DNA of 64,000 nucleotides from Ewingella sp. CoE-038-23 (GCF_040419245.1 NZ_JAZHOH010000004.1:1-64000), one strand, 5' to 3'; positions 8,302 to 19,850 are shown, counted from the stretch's first letter. Program-made: numbers and translations. Notes: a model not told the origin generated them from the sequence alone.

Positions 8302-10152
8302 ATGCCTAAGTACCGTTCCGCTACCACCACTCACGGCCGTAACATGGCTGGCGCCCGCGCTTTATGGCGTGCCACCGGCATGACCGATGACGATTTCGGT
8401 AAGCCAATTATTGCCGTTGTAAACTCCTTTACCCAGTTCGTACCGGGCCACGTGCACCTGCGCGACTTGGGTAAACTGGTTGCCGAACAAATCGAAGCCT
8501 CCGGCGGTGTTGCTAAAGAGTTCAACACTATCGCCGTTGATGACGGTATTGCCATGGGTCATGGCGGCATGCTGTATTCACTGCCTTCGCGCGAGTTGAT
8601 TGCCGACTCGGTGGAATACATGGTTAACGCGCACTGCGCCGACGCCATGGTGTGTATTTCCAACTGCGACAAAATCACCCCGGGAATGCTAATGGCGTCT
8701 CTGCGCCTTAACATTCCGGTTATCTTTGTTTCCGGCGGCCCGATGGAAGCCGGTAAAACCAAGCTTTCCGACAAAATCATCAAGCTCGACTTGGTTGACG
8801 CCATGATTCAGGGCGCGAACCCGAACGTCAGCGATGCCGACAGTGAGCAAATCGAACGTTCAGCCTGTCCGACCTGCGGCTCTTGTTCCGGCATGTTCAC
8901 CGCCAACTCCATGAACTGTCTGACTGAAGCTCTGGGCCTGTCCCAGCCGGGTAACGGTTCACTGTTGGCGACCCACGCTGATCGTAAAGAGCTGTTCCTG
9001 ACCGCCGGTCAACGCATTGTTGAACTGACCAAACGTTATTACGAAAAAGACGATGAGACAGCCTTGCCGCGCAGCATTGCCAGCAAAGCCGCCTTCGAAA
9101 ACGCCATGACGCTGGATATCGCGATGGGTGGCTCGACTAACACCGTTCTGCACCTGTTGGCTGCGGCGCAGGAAGGCGAGATTGAGTTCGACATGACCGA
9201 CATCGATCGCCTGTCCCGCAAAGTCCCGCATCTTTGCAAAGTGGCACCAAGCACCCAGAAATACCATATGGAAGACGTTCACCGCGCGGGCGGCGTGTTG
9301 GCTATTCTTGGCGAACTGGACCGCGCAGGCCTGCTGCATCGCGATGTGAAAAACATCCTCGGCCTGACGCTGCCGGAGACCTTGGATAAGTACGACATCA
9401 TGCTGACCAAAGACGAAGCGGTGAAAAAAATGTTCCGCGCAGGACCGGCGGGCATTCGCACCACGCAAGCGTTCTCGCAGGATTGCCGCTGGGACACGCT
9501 GGATGATGACCGCGCGGAAGGCTGTATCCGTTCTCTGGAACACGCGTTCAGCAAAGACGGCGGACTGGCCGTGCTGTACGGCAACTTGGCCGAGGCGGGC
9601 AGTATCGTTAAGACGGCGGGCGTGGATAAATCCAACCTGACCTTCCGTGGTCCGGCAAAAGTGTATGAAAGCCAGGACACGGCGGTTGAAGCGATTCTCG
9701 GCGGCAAAGTGGTGTCTGGCGACGTGGTGGTGATTCGCTACGAAGGGCCGAAAGGCGGGCCGGGCATGCAAGAGATGCTTTACCCAACCACTTATCTGAA
9801 ATCGATGGGTCTGGGTAAAGAGTGTGCGCTGATCACCGACGGTCGCTTCTCCGGGGGTACTTCAGGTCTGTCCATCGGCCACGTTTCTCCGGAAGCGGGC
9901 AGCGGCGGTCTGATTGCGCTGGTTAAAGATGGCGACATGATTGATATCGACATTCCAAACCGCAGCATGGTGCTGGATGTTCCAGCCGCCGAACTGGCTG
10001 CGCGCCATGAAGCTGAATTGGCCCGTGGCGATCAGGCGTGGACTCCACACGGCCGTGAGCGCGTGGTCTCCTTCGCGCTGCGCGCTTATGCCAGCCTGGC
10101 AACCAGCGCCGACAAAGGCGCAGTGCGTGACAAGAGTAAGCTGGGAGGCTAA
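8302..10152 (+). CDS. ilvD: Dihydroxy-acid dehydratase
   Basis: 616 aa, identical in length to E. coli IlvD. An Fe-S enzyme that dehydrates 2,3-dihydroxy-isovalerate and 3-methylvalerate to the 2-keto acids, the third step of Val/Ile synthesis. Cluster-ligand cysteines are in place: Cys122 in SNCDKITPG and Cys195 in [10 protein letters not shown] (Cys189 and Cys192 also present). The family block [19 protein letters not shown] is intact near the C-terminus. The ATG at 8302 follows GGAGTGAATAG. The stop is 5 bp before ilvA, and its final codons supply GGGAGG as the ilvA ribosome site. Confidence 0.97.
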   Translation: MPKYRSATTTHGRNMAGARALWRATGMTDDDFGKPIIAVVNSFTQFVPGHVHLRDLGKLVAEQIEASGGVAKEFNTIAVDDGIAMGHGGMLYSLPSRELIADSVEYMVNAHCADAMVCISNCDKITPGMLMASLRLNIPVIFVSGGPMEAGKTKLSDKIIKLDLVDAMIQGANPNVSDADSEQIERSACPTCGSCSGMFTANSMNCLTEALGLSQPGNGSLLATHADRKELFLTAGQRIVELTKRYYEKDDETALPRSIASKAAFENAMTLDIAMGGSTNTVLHLLAAAQEGEIEFDMTDIDRLSRKVPHLCKVAPSTQKYHMEDVHRAGGVLAILGELDRAGLLHRDVKNILGLTLPETLDKYDIMLTKDEAVKKMFRAGPAGIRTTQAFSQDCRWDTLDDDRAEGCIRSLEHAFSKDGGLAVLYGNLAEAGSIVKTAGVDKSNLTFRGPAKVYESQDTAVEAILGGKVVSGDVVVIRYEGPKGGPGMQEMLYPTTYLKSMGLGKECALITDGRFSGGTSGLSIGHVSPEAGSGGLIALVKDGDMIDIDIPNRSMVLDVPAAELAARHEAELARGDQAWTPHGRERVVSFALRAYASLATSADKGAVRDKSKLGG

Positions 10153-10157
10153 CGGTC

Positions 10158-11702
10158 ATGGCGGTATCACAACCCCTATCCGACCAGCCGGGAGGCGCGG
10201 AGTATCTCCGCGCCGTACTGCGCGCGCCGGTTTACGAAGTGGCGCAGGTCACACCACTGCAGGTGATGGAGAAAATCTCCTCCCGCCTGAACAACACCAT
10301 TCTGGTTAAACGCGAAGATCGTCAGGCTGTGCACAGTTTCAAGCTGCGCGGTGCCTATTCGATGATAGCGAGCTTGACTGAAGAGCAGGCTGCTCGCGGC
10401 GTGATCACGGCCTCGGCCGGCAACCACGCGCAGGGCGTTGCGCTTTCAGCCAGCAAAAAAGGCATTAAATCCCTTATCGTCATGCCAGTGGCGACCGCCG
10501 ATATCAAAGTGGATGCCGTGCGCAATTTTGGCGGCGAAGTGCTGCTGCACGGCGCTAATTTTGACGAAGCGAAGGCCAAAGCTGTCGAGCTTTCTCAGCA
10601 GCAGGGCATGACCTTCGTCCCGCCATTCGACCATCCGGCGGTTATCGCCGGGCAGGGCACCTTGGCGATGGAGCTGCTTCAGCAAGATGCTCATCTGGAC
10701 CGGGTATTTGTCCCTGTTGGCGGTGGCGGTCTGGCGGCGGGCGTGGCGGTGCTGATTAAACAGCTGATGCCGCAAATTCAGGTGATTGGTGTCGAAGCTG
10801 AAGATTCCGCCTGCCTGCGCGCCGCGCTGGATGCTGGCGAGCCGGTGGACTTGGCGCGCGTCGGGCTGTTTGCTGAAGGCGTGGCCGTTAAGCGCATCGG
10901 CAACGAAACCTTCCGCCTGTGTCGCGAGTATTTAGACGACGTGATCACCGTCGACAGCGACGCGATTTGCGCCGCGGTCAAAGATTTGTTCGAAGACGTC
11001 CGCGCCATCGCCGAGCCTTCTGGCGCACTGGCCTTGGCCGGGCTGAAGAAATACGTCCAACAACATAATATTCAGGGGGAACGGCTGGCGCATGTCCTTT
11101 CTGGCGCCAACGTGAACTTCCATGGTTTGCGTTATGTTTCAGAGCGTTGTGAGCTTGGCGAGCAGCGAGAAGCCTTGCTGGCCGTGACCATTCCTGAGCA
11201 AAAAGGCAGCTTCTTGAAGTTCTGCCAGCTGCTCGGCGGGCGCTCGGTCACCGAGTTCAACTATCGCTACGCCGACGACAAGGATGCCTGCATCTTTGTG
11301 GGGGTGCGCCTAACGCGTGGCAATGTCGAACGCAAAGAGATCATCGACGAGCTGCACCACGGCGGGTATCAGGTCGTTGATCTCTCCGACGATGAAATGG
11401 CGAAACTGCACGTCCGCTATATGGTTGGCGGCCGCCCGAGCAAGCCTCTGCGCGAAAGGCTTTACAGCTTCGAGTTCCCGGAATCGCCGGGCGCGTTGCT
11501 GAAATTCCTGCAAACCTTAGGCACGCACTGGAATATTTCGCTGTTCCACTATCGCAGCCACGGCACAGATTTTGGTCGCGTTTTGGCCGCTTTTGAACTG
11601 ACCGAGCAAGAGCCGGAGTTTGAAAAAAATCTTTCCGCGTTGGGCTATGACTGCCACAACGAAAGTGAAAACCCGGCCTTCCGTTTCTTCTTGGCGGGCT
11701 AG
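10158..11702 (+). CDS. ilvA: Threonine deaminase (biosynthetic), isoleucine-sensitive
   Basis: 514 aa as in E. coli IlvA. A fold-type II PLP enzyme converting threonine to 2-oxobutyrate, the committed step of isoleucine synthesis. PLP lysine Lys62 lies in HSFKLRGAY, and the phosphate loop GGGGLAAG is present. The C-terminal third holds two ACT-like allosteric domains (about 335-510) that bind Ile and Val. Last gene of ilvLGMEDA, closed by an intrinsic terminator at 11709. Confidence 0.97.
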   Translation: MAVSQPLSDQPGGAEYLRAVLRAPVYEVAQVTPLQVMEKISSRLNNTILVKREDRQAVHSFKLRGAYSMIASLTEEQAARGVITASAGNHAQGVALSASKKGIKSLIVMPVATADIKVDAVRNFGGEVLLHGANFDEAKAKAVELSQQQGMTFVPPFDHPAVIAGQGTLAMELLQQDAHLDRVFVPVGGGGLAAGVAVLIKQLMPQIQVIGVEAEDSACLRAALDAGEPVDLARVGLFAEGVAVKRIGNETFRLCREYLDDVITVDSDAICAAVKDLFEDVRAIAEPSGALALAGLKKYVQQHNIQGERLAHVLSGANVNFHGLRYVSERCELGEQREALLAVTIPEQKGSFLKFCQLLGGRSVTEFNYRYADDKDACIFVGVRLTRGNVERKEIIDELHHGGYQVVDLSDDEMAKLHVRYMVGGRPSKPLRERLYSFEFPESPGALLKFLQTLGTHWNISLFHYRSHGTDFGRVLAAFELTEQEPEFEKNLSALGYDCHNESENPAFRFFLAG

Positions 11703-11708
11703 AAAATC

Positions 11709-11730
11709 AAAGGGCCTTTTGGCCCTTTTT
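11709..11730 (+). terminator. Intrinsic terminator of the ilvGMEDA operon
   Basis: AAAGGGCC (11709-11716), TTTT loop, GGCCCTTTTT (11721-11730), starting 6 nt after the ilvA stop. The symmetric A and T tails could also serve the convergent ilvY transcript. Confidence 0.9.
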
Positions 11731-11759
11731 ATTTGTCCTTTTTCTGTCGCAAAACAGGT

Positions 11760-12641
11760 TTATAACAGTTGCCAGAAGGCGTCGATGAGCGGCTCCTTAA
11801 GACGCTTCTTCTGTACGCACACGCCTAGCTCTAAGGGTGAGCCAAGCGTCACATTTTCCAGCACGGTAATGCGGTTTCTCACCGGTTCGGGGCTATTCTC
11901 TAGCACTACGTCAGGCAGCAGGGCAATGCCGCAGCCGAGGGCAACCATTGAGACGATGGCTTCGTGGCCGGACACTGTGGCGTAAATGAGTGGGTTTATC
12001 AGGCGATTACGTTTAAACCAAATGTCGATTCGCTTACGCGCCGGGCCGTGCTCCGGCAGGATAAACGGGATTTGCGACCAATCCGGATGAGGCTCGCTGG
12101 TTTGATTTCGCACCGCGCAGGGTAATGACGGGGCGATGAGGATCATCGGGATTTCACCAATTTGGATGAAATCGACGCTGGATGGCAGGTTTTCTGGATG
12201 CCCGGCGATACCCAAGTCGGCTTCGGCAGACTGCACTTTCTCGACCGCGTCTGCGGCGTCGCCGGTGGTGAGTTTGATTTCTACCAACGGATGCTGGGCG
12301 CGGAATCGATCAAGGATAGGCGGCAGATGGCTATATGCCGCCGTCACGGAACAAAAGAGTCGCAACTCGCCACTCAACGAGGGCCCGTGCTGGTCGAGCG
12401 AGTGACGCAGCTGCTGGTACTGCAACAACGTCTGCTGAGCAAAGTTTCGAAGCTGCTCCCCCGCGCTGGTCAATTGTACCGTGCGGTTATCACGTTGAAA
12501 CAGCGGCTGGCCCAGCTCTTCCTCCAGGCGCTGAATCTGGCGAGAAAGGGTCGAGGGGCTGACATGCATTGCCTTGGACGAACGCCCAAAATGGCGGCTT
12601 TCGGCCAGATGTAAAAAGAGTTTGAGATCGCGAAGATCCAT
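11760..12641 (-). CDS. ilvY: IlvY, LysR-type activator of ilvC
   Basis: 293 aa (E. coli 297). N-terminal winged HTH (SRHFGRSSKAMHVSPSTLSR) and an inducer-binding domain. In E. coli IlvY senses acetolactate or acetohydroxybutyrate and activates divergent ilvC while repressing itself. The start at 12641 gives MDLRDLK as in E. coli, with GGGGA upstream on the mRNA; the open frame runs 11 codons further without support. The divergent arrangement with ilvC is conserved. Confidence 0.95.
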   Translation of the reverse strand: MDLRDLKLFLHLAESRHFGRSSKAMHVSPSTLSRQIQRLEEELGQPLFQRDNRTVQLTSAGEQLRNFAQQTLLQYQQLRHSLDQHGPSLSGELRLFCSVTAAYSHLPPILDRFRAQHPLVEIKLTTGDAADAVEKVQSAEADLGIAGHPENLPSSVDFIQIGEIPMILIAPSLPCAVRNQTSEPHPDWSQIPFILPEHGPARKRIDIWFKRNRLINPLIYATVSGHEAIVSMVALGCGIALLPDVVLENSPEPVRNRITVLENVTLGSPLELGVCVQKKRLKEPLIDAFWQLL

Positions 12642-12674
12642 GCGCGGTTTCCCCAATGTGAGTCGGAACAGCAT

Positions 12675-12691
12675 GTTGCATATTCTGCAAC
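12675..12691. promoter_or_regulatory. Candidate IlvY operator (GTTGCA-N5-TGCAAC)
   Basis: A perfect inverted repeat GTTGCA/TGCAAC around TATTC, 33 bp upstream of the ilvY start and about 125 bp before ilvC. Its size and symmetry fit a LysR-type recognition site in the shared ilvY-ilvC control region (12642-12814). A second, ilvC-proximal operator is expected but I see no equally clean copy. Confidence 0.6.
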
Positions 12692-12814
12692 GTCATCTTC
12701 TCAATATATCAATTTAAGCAACACAGTACATAACATATAGTAATTTCATCGCGTTCACCCAAAACCGGTGAACCACACATAACAACATCCTCAGAGAAAG
12801 AACGGAGTATTACG

Positions 12815-14290
12815 ATGGCTAACTATTTCAACACCTTGAACCTGCGCCAGCAGTTAGAACAATTGGGCAAATGCCGCTTTATGGGTCGCGACGAATTCGC
12901 TGATGAAGCGAGCTACCTGAAGGGTAAAAAAGTCGTGATTGTGGGTTGTGGCGCGCAGGGCCTTAACCAAGGTTTGAACATGCGTGACTCCGGTCTGGAT
13001 GTTTCTTACACCTTACGTGCTGAAGCTATCGCAGAAAAACGCGCATCATGGCGTAAAGCGACAGAAAACGGCTTCAAAGTAGGGACTTATGAAGAGCTGA
13101 TCCCACAGGCGGACTTGGTTATTAACTTGACGCCAGACAAACAGCACAGCTCCGTTGTTAAAGCCGTTCAGCCCCTGATGAAAGATGGCGCAACTCTGGG
13201 TTACTCCCACGGCTTCAACATCGTTGAAGTTGGCGAGCAAATTCGTAAAGACATCACCGTCGTGATGGTTGCTCCAAAATGTCCGGGTACCGAAGTGCGT
13301 GAAGAGTACAAACGCGGTTTCGGCGTTCCAACTCTGATTGCCGTTCACCCAGAAAACGACCCGAAAGGCGAGGGTATGGCTATTGCGAAAGCATGGGCTG
13401 CGGCAACTGGCGGTCACCGTGCGGGCGTTCTGCAATCTTCTTTCGTTGCGGAAGTTAAATCTGACCTGATGGGCGAGCAAACCATTCTGTGCGGCATGTT
13501 GCAGGCCGGTTCTCTGCTGTGCTTCGACAAATTAGTCGCTGACGGCGTTGATGAAGCTTATGCAGAAAAACTGCTGCAATTCGGCTGGGAAACCGTGACC
13601 GAAGCCCTGAAGCAAGGCGGTATTACGCTGATGATGGACCGTCTGTCCAACCCGGCTAAACTGCGTGCTTACGCGCTGTCTGAGCAGCTGAAAGGCATTA
13701 TGGCTCCACTGTTCCAGAAGCACATGGACGACATCATCTCCGGCGAATTCTCTAGCGGCATGATGGCTGACTGGGCTAACGACGATAAGAAATTGCTGAC
13801 CTGGCGTGAAGAGACTGGCGCGACGGCATTCGAAAACGCACCACAGTTTGAAGGCAAAATCGCTGAGCAAGAGTACTTCGACAACGGCGTTCTGATGATC
13901 GCTATGGTTAAAGCAGGCGTTGAGCTGGCATTCGAAACCATGGTGGCTGCTGGTATCATCGAAGAGTCTGCTTACTACGAATCTCTGCACGAGCTGCCGC
14001 TGATTGCTAACACCATCGCGCGTAAACGCCTGTATGAAATGAACGTGGTTATCTCTGACACCGCTGAGTACGGCAACTACCTGTTCGCTAACGCCGCAGT
14101 GCCATTGCTGAATGAGTTCATGACGACGCTGCAAGCTGGCGATTTGGGTAAATCTGTTGCAGGCACCAATGTTGATAACGCGCAGCTGCGTGATGTTAAC
14201 GAAGCCATTCGCAATCACCCAATCGAAGCTGTAGGCCATAAGCTGCGTGGGTATATGACGGATATGAAGCGTATCGCCGTCGCAAGCTAA
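12815..14290 (+). CDS. ilvC: Ketol-acid reductoisomerase (long, class II)
   Basis: 491 aa, the length of E. coli IlvC. An NADPH- and Mg2+-dependent enzyme that isomerises and reduces acetolactate and acetohydroxybutyrate, the second step of Val/Ile synthesis. The dinucleotide loop GCGAQG is at 44-49, [16 protein letters not shown] follows, and the duplicated C-terminal knotted domain makes it class II. A good ribosome site (AACGGAG) precedes the ATG. It is transcribed alone under IlvY. The sequence is almost uninterrupted identity to E. coli except in the last 70 residues. Confidence 0.98.
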   Translation: MANYFNTLNLRQQLEQLGKCRFMGRDEFADEASYLKGKKVVIVGCGAQGLNQGLNMRDSGLDVSYTLRAEAIAEKRASWRKATENGFKVGTYEELIPQADLVINLTPDKQHSSVVKAVQPLMKDGATLGYSHGFNIVEVGEQIRKDITVVMVAPKCPGTEVREEYKRGFGVPTLIAVHPENDPKGEGMAIAKAWAAATGGHRAGVLQSSFVAEVKSDLMGEQTILCGMLQAGSLLCFDKLVADGVDEAYAEKLLQFGWETVTEALKQGGITLMMDRLSNPAKLRAYALSEQLKGIMAPLFQKHMDDIISGEFSSGMMADWANDDKKLLTWREETGATAFENAPQFEGKIAEQEYFDNGVLMIAMVKAGVELAFETMVAAGIIEESAYYESLHELPLIANTIARKRLYEMNVVISDTAEYGNYLFANAAVPLLNEFMTTLQAGDLGKSVAGTNVDNAQLRDVNEAIRNHPIEAVGHKLRGYMTDMKRIAVAS

Positions 14291-14415
14291 TATTCTTCAT
14301 CCTTCAAGCTGCGGGGGTGTTGGCTGCCCTTAGTAACCCGAATCACTTACTTGTGTAAGCTCATCGGTTTACTTCGGTTGCCGCCTACCCGCAACTCGAA
14401 TGATTTTGGATATCC
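14291..14415. repeat. ERIC (IRU) element downstream of ilvC
   Basis: About 125 bp imperfect palindrome. The outer ends (TATTCTTCATCCTTCAAGC on the left; CGCAACTCGAATGATTTTGG on the right) and the centre CTTAC-TTGT-GTAAG match the enterobacterial repetitive intergenic consensus; the reverse strand reads GATGAGCTTACACAAGTAAG through the core. It begins right after the ilvC stop, so it is probably transcribed. ERICs are non-autonomous, MITE-like repeats. Confidence 0.85.
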
Positions 14416-14440
14416 AGCATTAGAACGGGTATGAATGAAA

Positions 14441-14474
14441 AAGGGCACTGCATGAAAATGCGGTGCCCTTTCTT
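14441..14474 (-). terminator. Terminator of ppiC
   Basis: GGGCACTGCAT-GAAA-ATGCGGTGCCC forms an 11-bp stem with one G-U pair and a stable tetraloop. Flanking A and T runs allow termination in both directions; read from the minus strand it ends in five T residues 20 nt after ppiC. Confidence 0.88.
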
Positions 14475-14493
14475 TTGGTACGTTATCGCCGAC

Positions 14494-14775
14494 TTAGTTG
14501 CGATAAAGCACTTTGATGATGTGGTAGCCGAACTGGGTGTGCAGCGGGCCTTGTGGCTCGATCAGTGGAGCGGAAAATACCACTTTATCGAAAGCCGGGA
14601 CCATTGCGCCCTGTTTGAACTCGCCTAAGTGGCCGCCTTTTTTGCCTGACGGGCAAGTAGAGTGTTTCTTAGCCAGCTTCTCGAAATCGCCACCGTTTTT
14701 CAACTGGGCCAGAATTTCTTGTGCTTGAGCTTCTTCCTTCACGAGGATGTGCATTGCTGCGGCAGTTTTCGCCAT
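14494..14775 (-). CDS. ppiC: Peptidyl-prolyl cis-trans isomerase C (parvulin)
   Basis: 93 aa, the same as E. coli PpiC, the minimal single-domain parvulin. HILVK, ACPSGK-like [14 protein letters not shown] and the C-terminal FGYHIIKVL are parvulin hallmarks. Cytoplasmic; no signal peptide or membrane segment. Convergent with ilvC and divergent from rep, as in E. coli. Confidence 0.96.
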   Translation of the reverse strand: MAKTAAAMHILVKEEAQAQEILAQLKNGGDFEKLAKKHSTCPSGKKGGHLGEFKQGAMVPAFDKVVFSAPLIEPQGPLHTQFGYHIIKVLYRN

Positions 14776-14950
14776 GATAAGACCTTTTTACGAGAGAGTT
14801 TCCAGAGGCGTAATGTAACACCTGCAAGCGGCCAAGTGGAATCCAGCCTGTGTTCCATAGATGCAAATTGGGCGCTAAAGCCAGTCAATCTCAGCTTCTC
14901 TTTCTGCTACAATCGCCCTCCTTGTCCATCAAGTGAGCAAAAAACAGGTC

Positions 14951-16969
14951 ATGCGATTAAACCCTAGTCAACAACACGCCGTCGAATTCGTAACCGGACC
15001 TTGCTTGGTTCTGGCCGGCGCTGGTTCCGGTAAAACCAGGGTGATCACCAATAAAATCGCACACTTGATCCGTCAATGTGGGTATCAGGCACGTCATATT
15101 GCCGCCGTAACCTTTACCAATAAAGCCGCGCGTGAGATGAAAGAGCGCGTAGCGCAAACGCTGGGTCGTAAAGAAGCGCGCGGGTTGATGATTTCAACCT
15201 TCCACACCTTGGGTCTGGAGATCATCAAAAAGGAATATGCCGCGCTCGGCATGAAATCTAATTTCTCCCTGTTTGATGACCAAGACCAGTTAGCGCTGCT
15301 CAAGGAGCTGAGCGAGAAGTGGCTGGAGCAAGATAAAACGCTGCTGCAACAGCTGATCTCGACGATCTCCAACTGGAAGAACGATCTGGTTGATCCAGCG
15401 CGCGCCGCCGATCTGGCGCGATCGGAGCGCGACAAGATCTTCGCGCTCTGCTATAGCCTTTATCACGACCACATGCGCGCCTGTAATATTCTCGATTTTG
15501 ATGATTTGATTCTGCTGCCGACCTTACTGCTGCAACGCAATGAAGAGGTGCGGGAACGCTGGCAGAACAAGCTGCGCTACCTGCTGGTGGATGAATATCA
15601 GGACACCAACACCAGCCAGTACATGATGGTGAAATTGCTGGTGGGCAGTCGCGCGCGCTTCACCGTGGTGGGGGATGATGACCAGTCGATTTACTCCTGG
15701 CGCGGCGCCCGTCCACAGAATCTGGTGCTGCTCAAAGAGGACTTCCCTGCGCTGCAAGTGATCAAGCTGGAACAGAACTACCGCTCGTCGCAACGTATTC
15801 TCAAAGCCGCCAACATCCTGATTGCCAATAACCCACACGTGTTCGAGAAGCGTCTGTTCTCCGAGCTGGGCTATGGCGAAGCACTCAAAGTCATCACTGC
15901 CAATAACGAAGATCACGAGGCGGAAAGGGTGGCGGGCGAGCTAATTGCCCATCACTTCATGAATAAGACTGACTATGGTGACTACGCCATTCTGTACCGT
16001 GGCAACCACCAGTCGCGGCTATTTGAAAAGATGCTGATGCAAAACCGCATTCCTTATCGCATCTCCGGCGGCACGTCATTCTTCTCGCGGCCTGAAATTA
16101 AAGACCTGCTGGCCTATTTACGCGTGCTGACCAACCCTGACGATGACAGCGCGTTCTTGCGCATTGTGAACACGCCGCGCCGTGAGATTGGTGCGGCAAC
16201 ACTGCAAAAGCTGGGGGAGTGGGCAAATCAGCGCAATAAAGGCTTATTCAAAGCCAGCTTCGACATGGGATTAAGCCAATATCTCACCGGCCGCGGGCTG
16301 GAGTCATTGCAGCGCTTCACCCATTGGATGGGAACCATCGCTGACCGTGTTGAGAGAGAGCCGGTGGCCGCCGTGCGCGACTTAATCCACGGCGTGGATT
16401 ATGAAAGCTGGCTGTTTGAAACCTCGCCAAGCCCGAAAGCCGCAGAAATGCGCATGAAAAACGTTAACCAGCTCTTTAGCTGGATGACGGAAATGCTCGA
16501 AGGCACCGATCTCGACGAGCCGATGACGCTAACTCAGGTGGTGACGCGCTTTACCCTGCGAGACATGATGGAGCGCGGCGAAAGTGATGAAGAACTGGAT
16601 CAGGTTCAACTGATGACCCTCCATGCCTCGAAAGGTCTGGAATTCCCCTACGTCTTTTTGGTCGGGATGGAGGAGGGGCTGCTGCCTCACCAGAGCAGCA
16701 TCGATGAAGACAATGTTGATGAAGAGCGCCGCCTTGCCTATGTGGGGATCACCCGCGCGCAGAAAGAGCTGATCTTCACTTTGTGCCGCGAACGCCGTCA
16801 GTACGGCGAGCTGATCCGCCCCGAGCCGAGTCGTTTCCTGCTGGAGCTTCCGCAGGATGACCTTGAGTGGGAAACCGAGCGTAAAGTGGTGAGTGCGCAA
16901 GAGCGTATGGTCAAAGGGCAGAGCCACCTGGAGAAGATCCGCGCTCAGCTGGCAAACGCCAAAAAATAG
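14951..16969 (+). CDS. rep: Rep, ATP-dependent 3'-5' DNA helicase
   Basis: 672 aa (E. coli 673), superfamily 1A helicase of the UvrD/PcrA type. Walker A GAGSGKT is at 23-29, Walker B DEYQD begins at Asp214, and [18 protein letters not shown] and the late [10 protein letters not shown] motif are intact. Rep works at the replisome through its C-terminus, displacing proteins and RNA polymerase ahead of forks. The ATG at 14951 matches E. coli MRLNP; an in-frame GTG at 14933 is a less likely alternative. Confidence 0.96.
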   Translation: MRLNPSQQHAVEFVTGPCLVLAGAGSGKTRVITNKIAHLIRQCGYQARHIAAVTFTNKAAREMKERVAQTLGRKEARGLMISTFHTLGLEIIKKEYAALGMKSNFSLFDDQDQLALLKELSEKWLEQDKTLLQQLISTISNWKNDLVDPARAADLARSERDKIFALCYSLYHDHMRACNILDFDDLILLPTLLLQRNEEVRERWQNKLRYLLVDEYQDTNTSQYMMVKLLVGSRARFTVVGDDDQSIYSWRGARPQNLVLLKEDFPALQVIKLEQNYRSSQRILKAANILIANNPHVFEKRLFSELGYGEALKVITANNEDHEAERVAGELIAHHFMNKTDYGDYAILYRGNHQSRLFEKMLMQNRIPYRISGGTSFFSRPEIKDLLAYLRVLTNPDDDSAFLRIVNTPRREIGAATLQKLGEWANQRNKGLFKASFDMGLSQYLTGRGLESLQRFTHWMGTIADRVEREPVAAVRDLIHGVDYESWLFETSPSPKAAEMRMKNVNQLFSWMTEMLEGTDLDEPMTLTQVVTRFTLRDMMERGESDEELDQVQLMTLHASKGLEFPYVFLVGMEEGLLPHQSSIDEDNVDEERRLAYVGITRAQKELIFTLCRERRQYGELIRPEPSRFLLELPQDDLEWETERKVVSAQERMVKGQSHLEKIRAQLANAKK

Positions 16970-16988
16970 CAGCTCGCAAAACAGCAAC

Positions 16989-17015
16989 AAAAAAGGCGAC
17001 CTGGGTCGCCTTTAC
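16989..17015. terminator. Bidirectional terminator between rep and gppA
   Basis: GGCGAC-CTGG-GTCGCC (16995-17010) flanked by an A-run on the left and TTTACTATTTT on the right. Seen from the minus strand, TTTTTT follows the stem directly, so it is strongest for the rhlB-gppA transcript. Confidence 0.8.
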
Positions 17016-17039
17016 TATTTTACGTCACTTCAGAGCCAA

Positions 17040-18545
17040 TCAGACAGCTGGCTTACCACTCTCTTCGATGAACAACGGCCAGTGGGCGTAACTCTGCCAA
17101 TGGCTCTCCTGCTCTAACTCTTCTGCGCGCAGTGGATGCTGCTCCAGCCAACCATGAGGGACAATCACGTTCAAATCGTCCTCGTTGGCGCGCAGGCGCA
17201 CGGCCGGAAGCGTGTCATCGCGACGACGGCTGGCAAAGATAATCGCCAGTCGCAAGATGCGACATAAACGCTGGGCCTGGCGCGGCGGTACGGCGTTTTG
17301 CTGGCTGAGCAGAGGCAAATCTAATGCCTGACTCTGGTTCTGCAACAGCGTTGCCAGCAGCTTTTTCTGGGCGGGAGTAAAGCCCGGTAAATCCAAATGG
17401 CGAATTAAATACGCGGCATGATGCGGAGCTTGCCTGAAGTCGACGCTGAGGCCAATTTCATGGATCAGGCAGGCGCTGTTCAACAGCTCCCGAGCACGGG
17501 CATCCAACTGCCAGCCACTGGCGACTTGCAGCGAGAAGTTCTCCGCCAGTTGCGCGACGCGGTTAGCCTGTTCACTGTCTAGCAGATAGCGACGCTGGAG
17601 GTTGCGTAAGGTGCGCTGGCGAATATCTTGCTCGATAGGCAAGTGCAGCATGCCATACACCAAACCTTCGCGAAGCGCGCCGCCAGCAAGGGTCATGGTT
17701 TCGATATTGAGAGCTTTGAAGATGGCGATAAGAATCGACAGGCCGCTTGGGAAAACCAGAGCACGTTCCAGCGTTAAGCCTTCAATCTCTAGCTCTTCAA
17801 GCTTGCCGCAGAGGATAGCGCGCTGTTTCAGCTGTTGCAGCTTGGCGAGGGTGATGCGTTCATCCATGCCCTGAGCCACCATGATTTCCTGCAGCGCCTG
17901 AACGGTGCCTGACGCGCCAACACAAATCTGCCAGCCATTGGCCAATAGCCGAGGCGCAACCGGGGTGATCATATCGAGCGCGGCTTGTTCCGCTTTGTCG
18001 AAATTCTCTTTACCCAGATTACGATCGCCAAAGTAGCGTTCAAGCCAAGTGACGCAGCCCATCGACAAACTGATGAGCGCCGTGGCCTGTGCGCCAGTTC
18101 CGGTGACTAATTCCGTGCTGCCGCCGCCGATATCAACCACCAAACGCTGATCGGGACCGCCGGTGGTGTGTGCCACGCCGTGATAAATCAGGCGAGCTTC
18201 TTCTTCGCCAGCAATAACCTGAACCGGACAACCGAGGATTTCCTGCGCTTTTTGCAAGAATTCATCGGCGTTACTGGCTAAACGCAAGGTTGCCGTGGCG
18301 ACCACGCGAATTTGATCTCGAGGGATATCCTGCAGGCGCTCTGAAAACAGCTTCAGACATTGCCAGCCGCGCTGCATGGCTTCCTGAGAAAGCAGGTTGT
18401 CTTTATCAAGGCCGGCGGCCAGACGGACTTTGCGTTTTATCTTCGCCAGCGTCTGAATGCTGCCTGCCACCTCACGGACAACCAGCATGTGAAAGCTGTT
18501 CGAGCCTAAATCGATTGCGGCATATAATGAGGTGGAGCTCAGCAT
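17040..18545 (-). CDS. gppA: Guanosine-5'-triphosphate,3'-diphosphate pyrophosphatase
   Basis: 501 aa (E. coli 494). Ppx/GppA phosphatase of the ASKHA superfamily that converts pppGpp to ppGpp and can act on polyphosphate. [17 protein letters not shown] is at residues 9-25, [15 protein letters not shown] and DIGGGSTE follow, and an HD-like C-terminal domain completes it. It starts 6 nt after the rhlB stop, so the two form an operon, as in E. coli. Confidence 0.95.
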   Translation of the reverse strand: MLSSTSLYAAIDLGSNSFHMLVVREVAGSIQTLAKIKRKVRLAAGLDKDNLLSQEAMQRGWQCLKLFSERLQDIPRDQIRVVATATLRLASNADEFLQKAQEILGCPVQVIAGEEEARLIYHGVAHTTGGPDQRLVVDIGGGSTELVTGTGAQATALISLSMGCVTWLERYFGDRNLGKENFDKAEQAALDMITPVAPRLLANGWQICVGASGTVQALQEIMVAQGMDERITLAKLQQLKQRAILCGKLEELEIEGLTLERALVFPSGLSILIAIFKALNIETMTLAGGALREGLVYGMLHLPIEQDIRQRTLRNLQRRYLLDSEQANRVAQLAENFSLQVASGWQLDARARELLNSACLIHEIGLSVDFRQAPHHAAYLIRHLDLPGFTPAQKKLLATLLQNQSQALDLPLLSQQNAVPPRQAQRLCRILRLAIIFASRRRDDTLPAVRLRANEDDLNVIVPHGWLEQHPLRAEELEQESHWQSYAHWPLFIEESGKPAV

Positions 18546-18551
18546 AGTAAA

Positions 18552-19850
18552 TCAGCCCGTGCGTTTACGGTTATTATTGCGAGGCGCGCTGCTGCGGCGT
18601 GATGAAGAATTGCTGTTGCGACGCTGACCGTTGTTTCCAGTACGGGAACGGGCCAAACGTTTTGGTGCAGGCAAGTCAGTCAACAGGGCATCGCTATTGT
18701 ATTTGCTAACCGGAATACTGTGGCCGGTGTAAGTTTCAATCGCCGTCAGGTTTAGCGCATATTCTTCGCAAGCCAGACTGATAGAGTGACCACTTAAGCC
18801 AGCACGGCCGGTACGGCCAATACGGTGAACGTAGTCTTCACAGTCGTCAGGCAAGTCGTAGTTGAATACGTGTGTAACGGCTGGGATATGTAAACCACGG
18901 GCGGCAACGTCGGTGGCGACCAGAATATCCAGGGTACCCGCTGTGAAATCTTCCAGCACGCGCAGGCGTTTCTTCTGCGGCACATCACCCGTTAACAAAC
19001 CTACGCGATGACCATCGGCAGCCAGATGGCCCCAGACGTCTTCACAGCGATGTTTGGTGTTGGCGAAGATGATGCAGCGATCTGGCCATTCTTCTTCAAT
19101 CAGCGTCTGCAGCAGGCGCATTTTTTCTTCATTTGAAGGGTAGAACAGCTCTTCTTGAATTCGGTGACCCGTTTTCTGTTCCGGTTCGATTTCAATCGAC
19201 TCGGCGTTATTCATATTTTCGAACGCCAGCTCTTTCACACGGTAGGAAAGGGTTGCTGAGAACAGCATGTTAAGGCGTTGGTTAGCCGGCGGCATGCGGC
19301 GGAACAACCAGCGGATGTCTTTGATAAAGCCGAGATCGAACATACGGTCAGCTTCATCGAGAACCACAACCTGAATGGCGCCTAAATCGATGTAGTTTTG
19401 CTTGGCGTAATCAATCAAGCGGCCGGTAGTGCCGATGAGAATATCAACGCCACTTTCCAGGACTTTTAATTGTTTGTCATAACCGTCGCCGCCATAGGCT
19501 AGCCCCAGTTTCAAACCGGTGGACTCGGAAAGTGCTTCTGCATCCGAGTGAATTTGCACGGCTAATTCGCGGGTCGGTGCCATGATTAAGGCACGTGGCT
19601 GATTGGTCTGGCGACCTTCAGCAGCCGGGTTAGAAAGCAGATAATGGAAAGTAGACGCTAGAAAAGCCAGCGTCTTGCCGGTACCGGTTTGCGCCTGACC
19701 TGCAACATCACGCCCAGCGAGCGTGATTGGCAATGCCAATGCCTGAATAGGAGTACAGTAATGAAAGCCTTTCTTTTCAAGGGCTTCAACTGCAAGCGGG
19801 TGCAGGGCGAAGTCGGAAAACTTCTGTTCGGTCAAGTGTGTTTTGCTCAT
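18552..19850 (-). CDS. rhlB: RhlB, DEAD-box RNA helicase of the degradosome
   Basis: 432 aa (E. coli 421). Two RecA-like domains: Q-motif region, Walker A AQTGTGKT (53-60), [19 protein letters not shown], and the domain-2 motifs ending [10 protein letters not shown]. The C-terminal tail is rich in Arg, Asn and Ser and probably disordered, which suits RNA contact. RhlB unwinds structured RNA for PNPase after binding RNase E. Divergent from trxA with 118 bp between them. Confidence 0.96.
   Translation of the reverse strand: MSKTHLTEQKFSDFALHPLAVEALEKKGFHYCTPIQALALPITLAGRDVAGQAQTGTGKTLAFLASTFHYLLSNPAAEGRQTNQPRALIMAPTRELAVQIHSDAEALSESTGLKLGLAYGGDGYDKQLKVLESGVDILIGTTGRLIDYAKQNYIDLGAIQVVVLDEADRMFDLGFIKDIRWLFRRMPPANQRLNMLFSATLSYRVKELAFENMNNAESIEIEPEQKTGHRIQEELFYPSNEEKMRLLQTLIEEEWPDRCIIFANTKHRCEDVWGHLAADGHRVGLLTGDVPQKKRLRVLEDFTAGTLDILVATDVAARGLHIPAVTHVFNYDLPDDCEDYVHRIGRTGRAGLSGHSISLACEEYALNLTAIETYTGHSIPVSKYNSDALLTDLPAPKRLARSRTGNNGQRRNSNSSSRRSSAPRNNNRKRTG

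Noticed and set aside
8959..9771. 270-codon ORF antisense to ilvD
   Set aside because: A shadow of ilvD rich in His, Arg and Gln, typical of reverse-strand artefacts.
13532..14239. 235-codon ORF antisense to ilvC
   Set aside because: A shadow frame produced by the codon bias of ilvC; it has no homology and no start signals.
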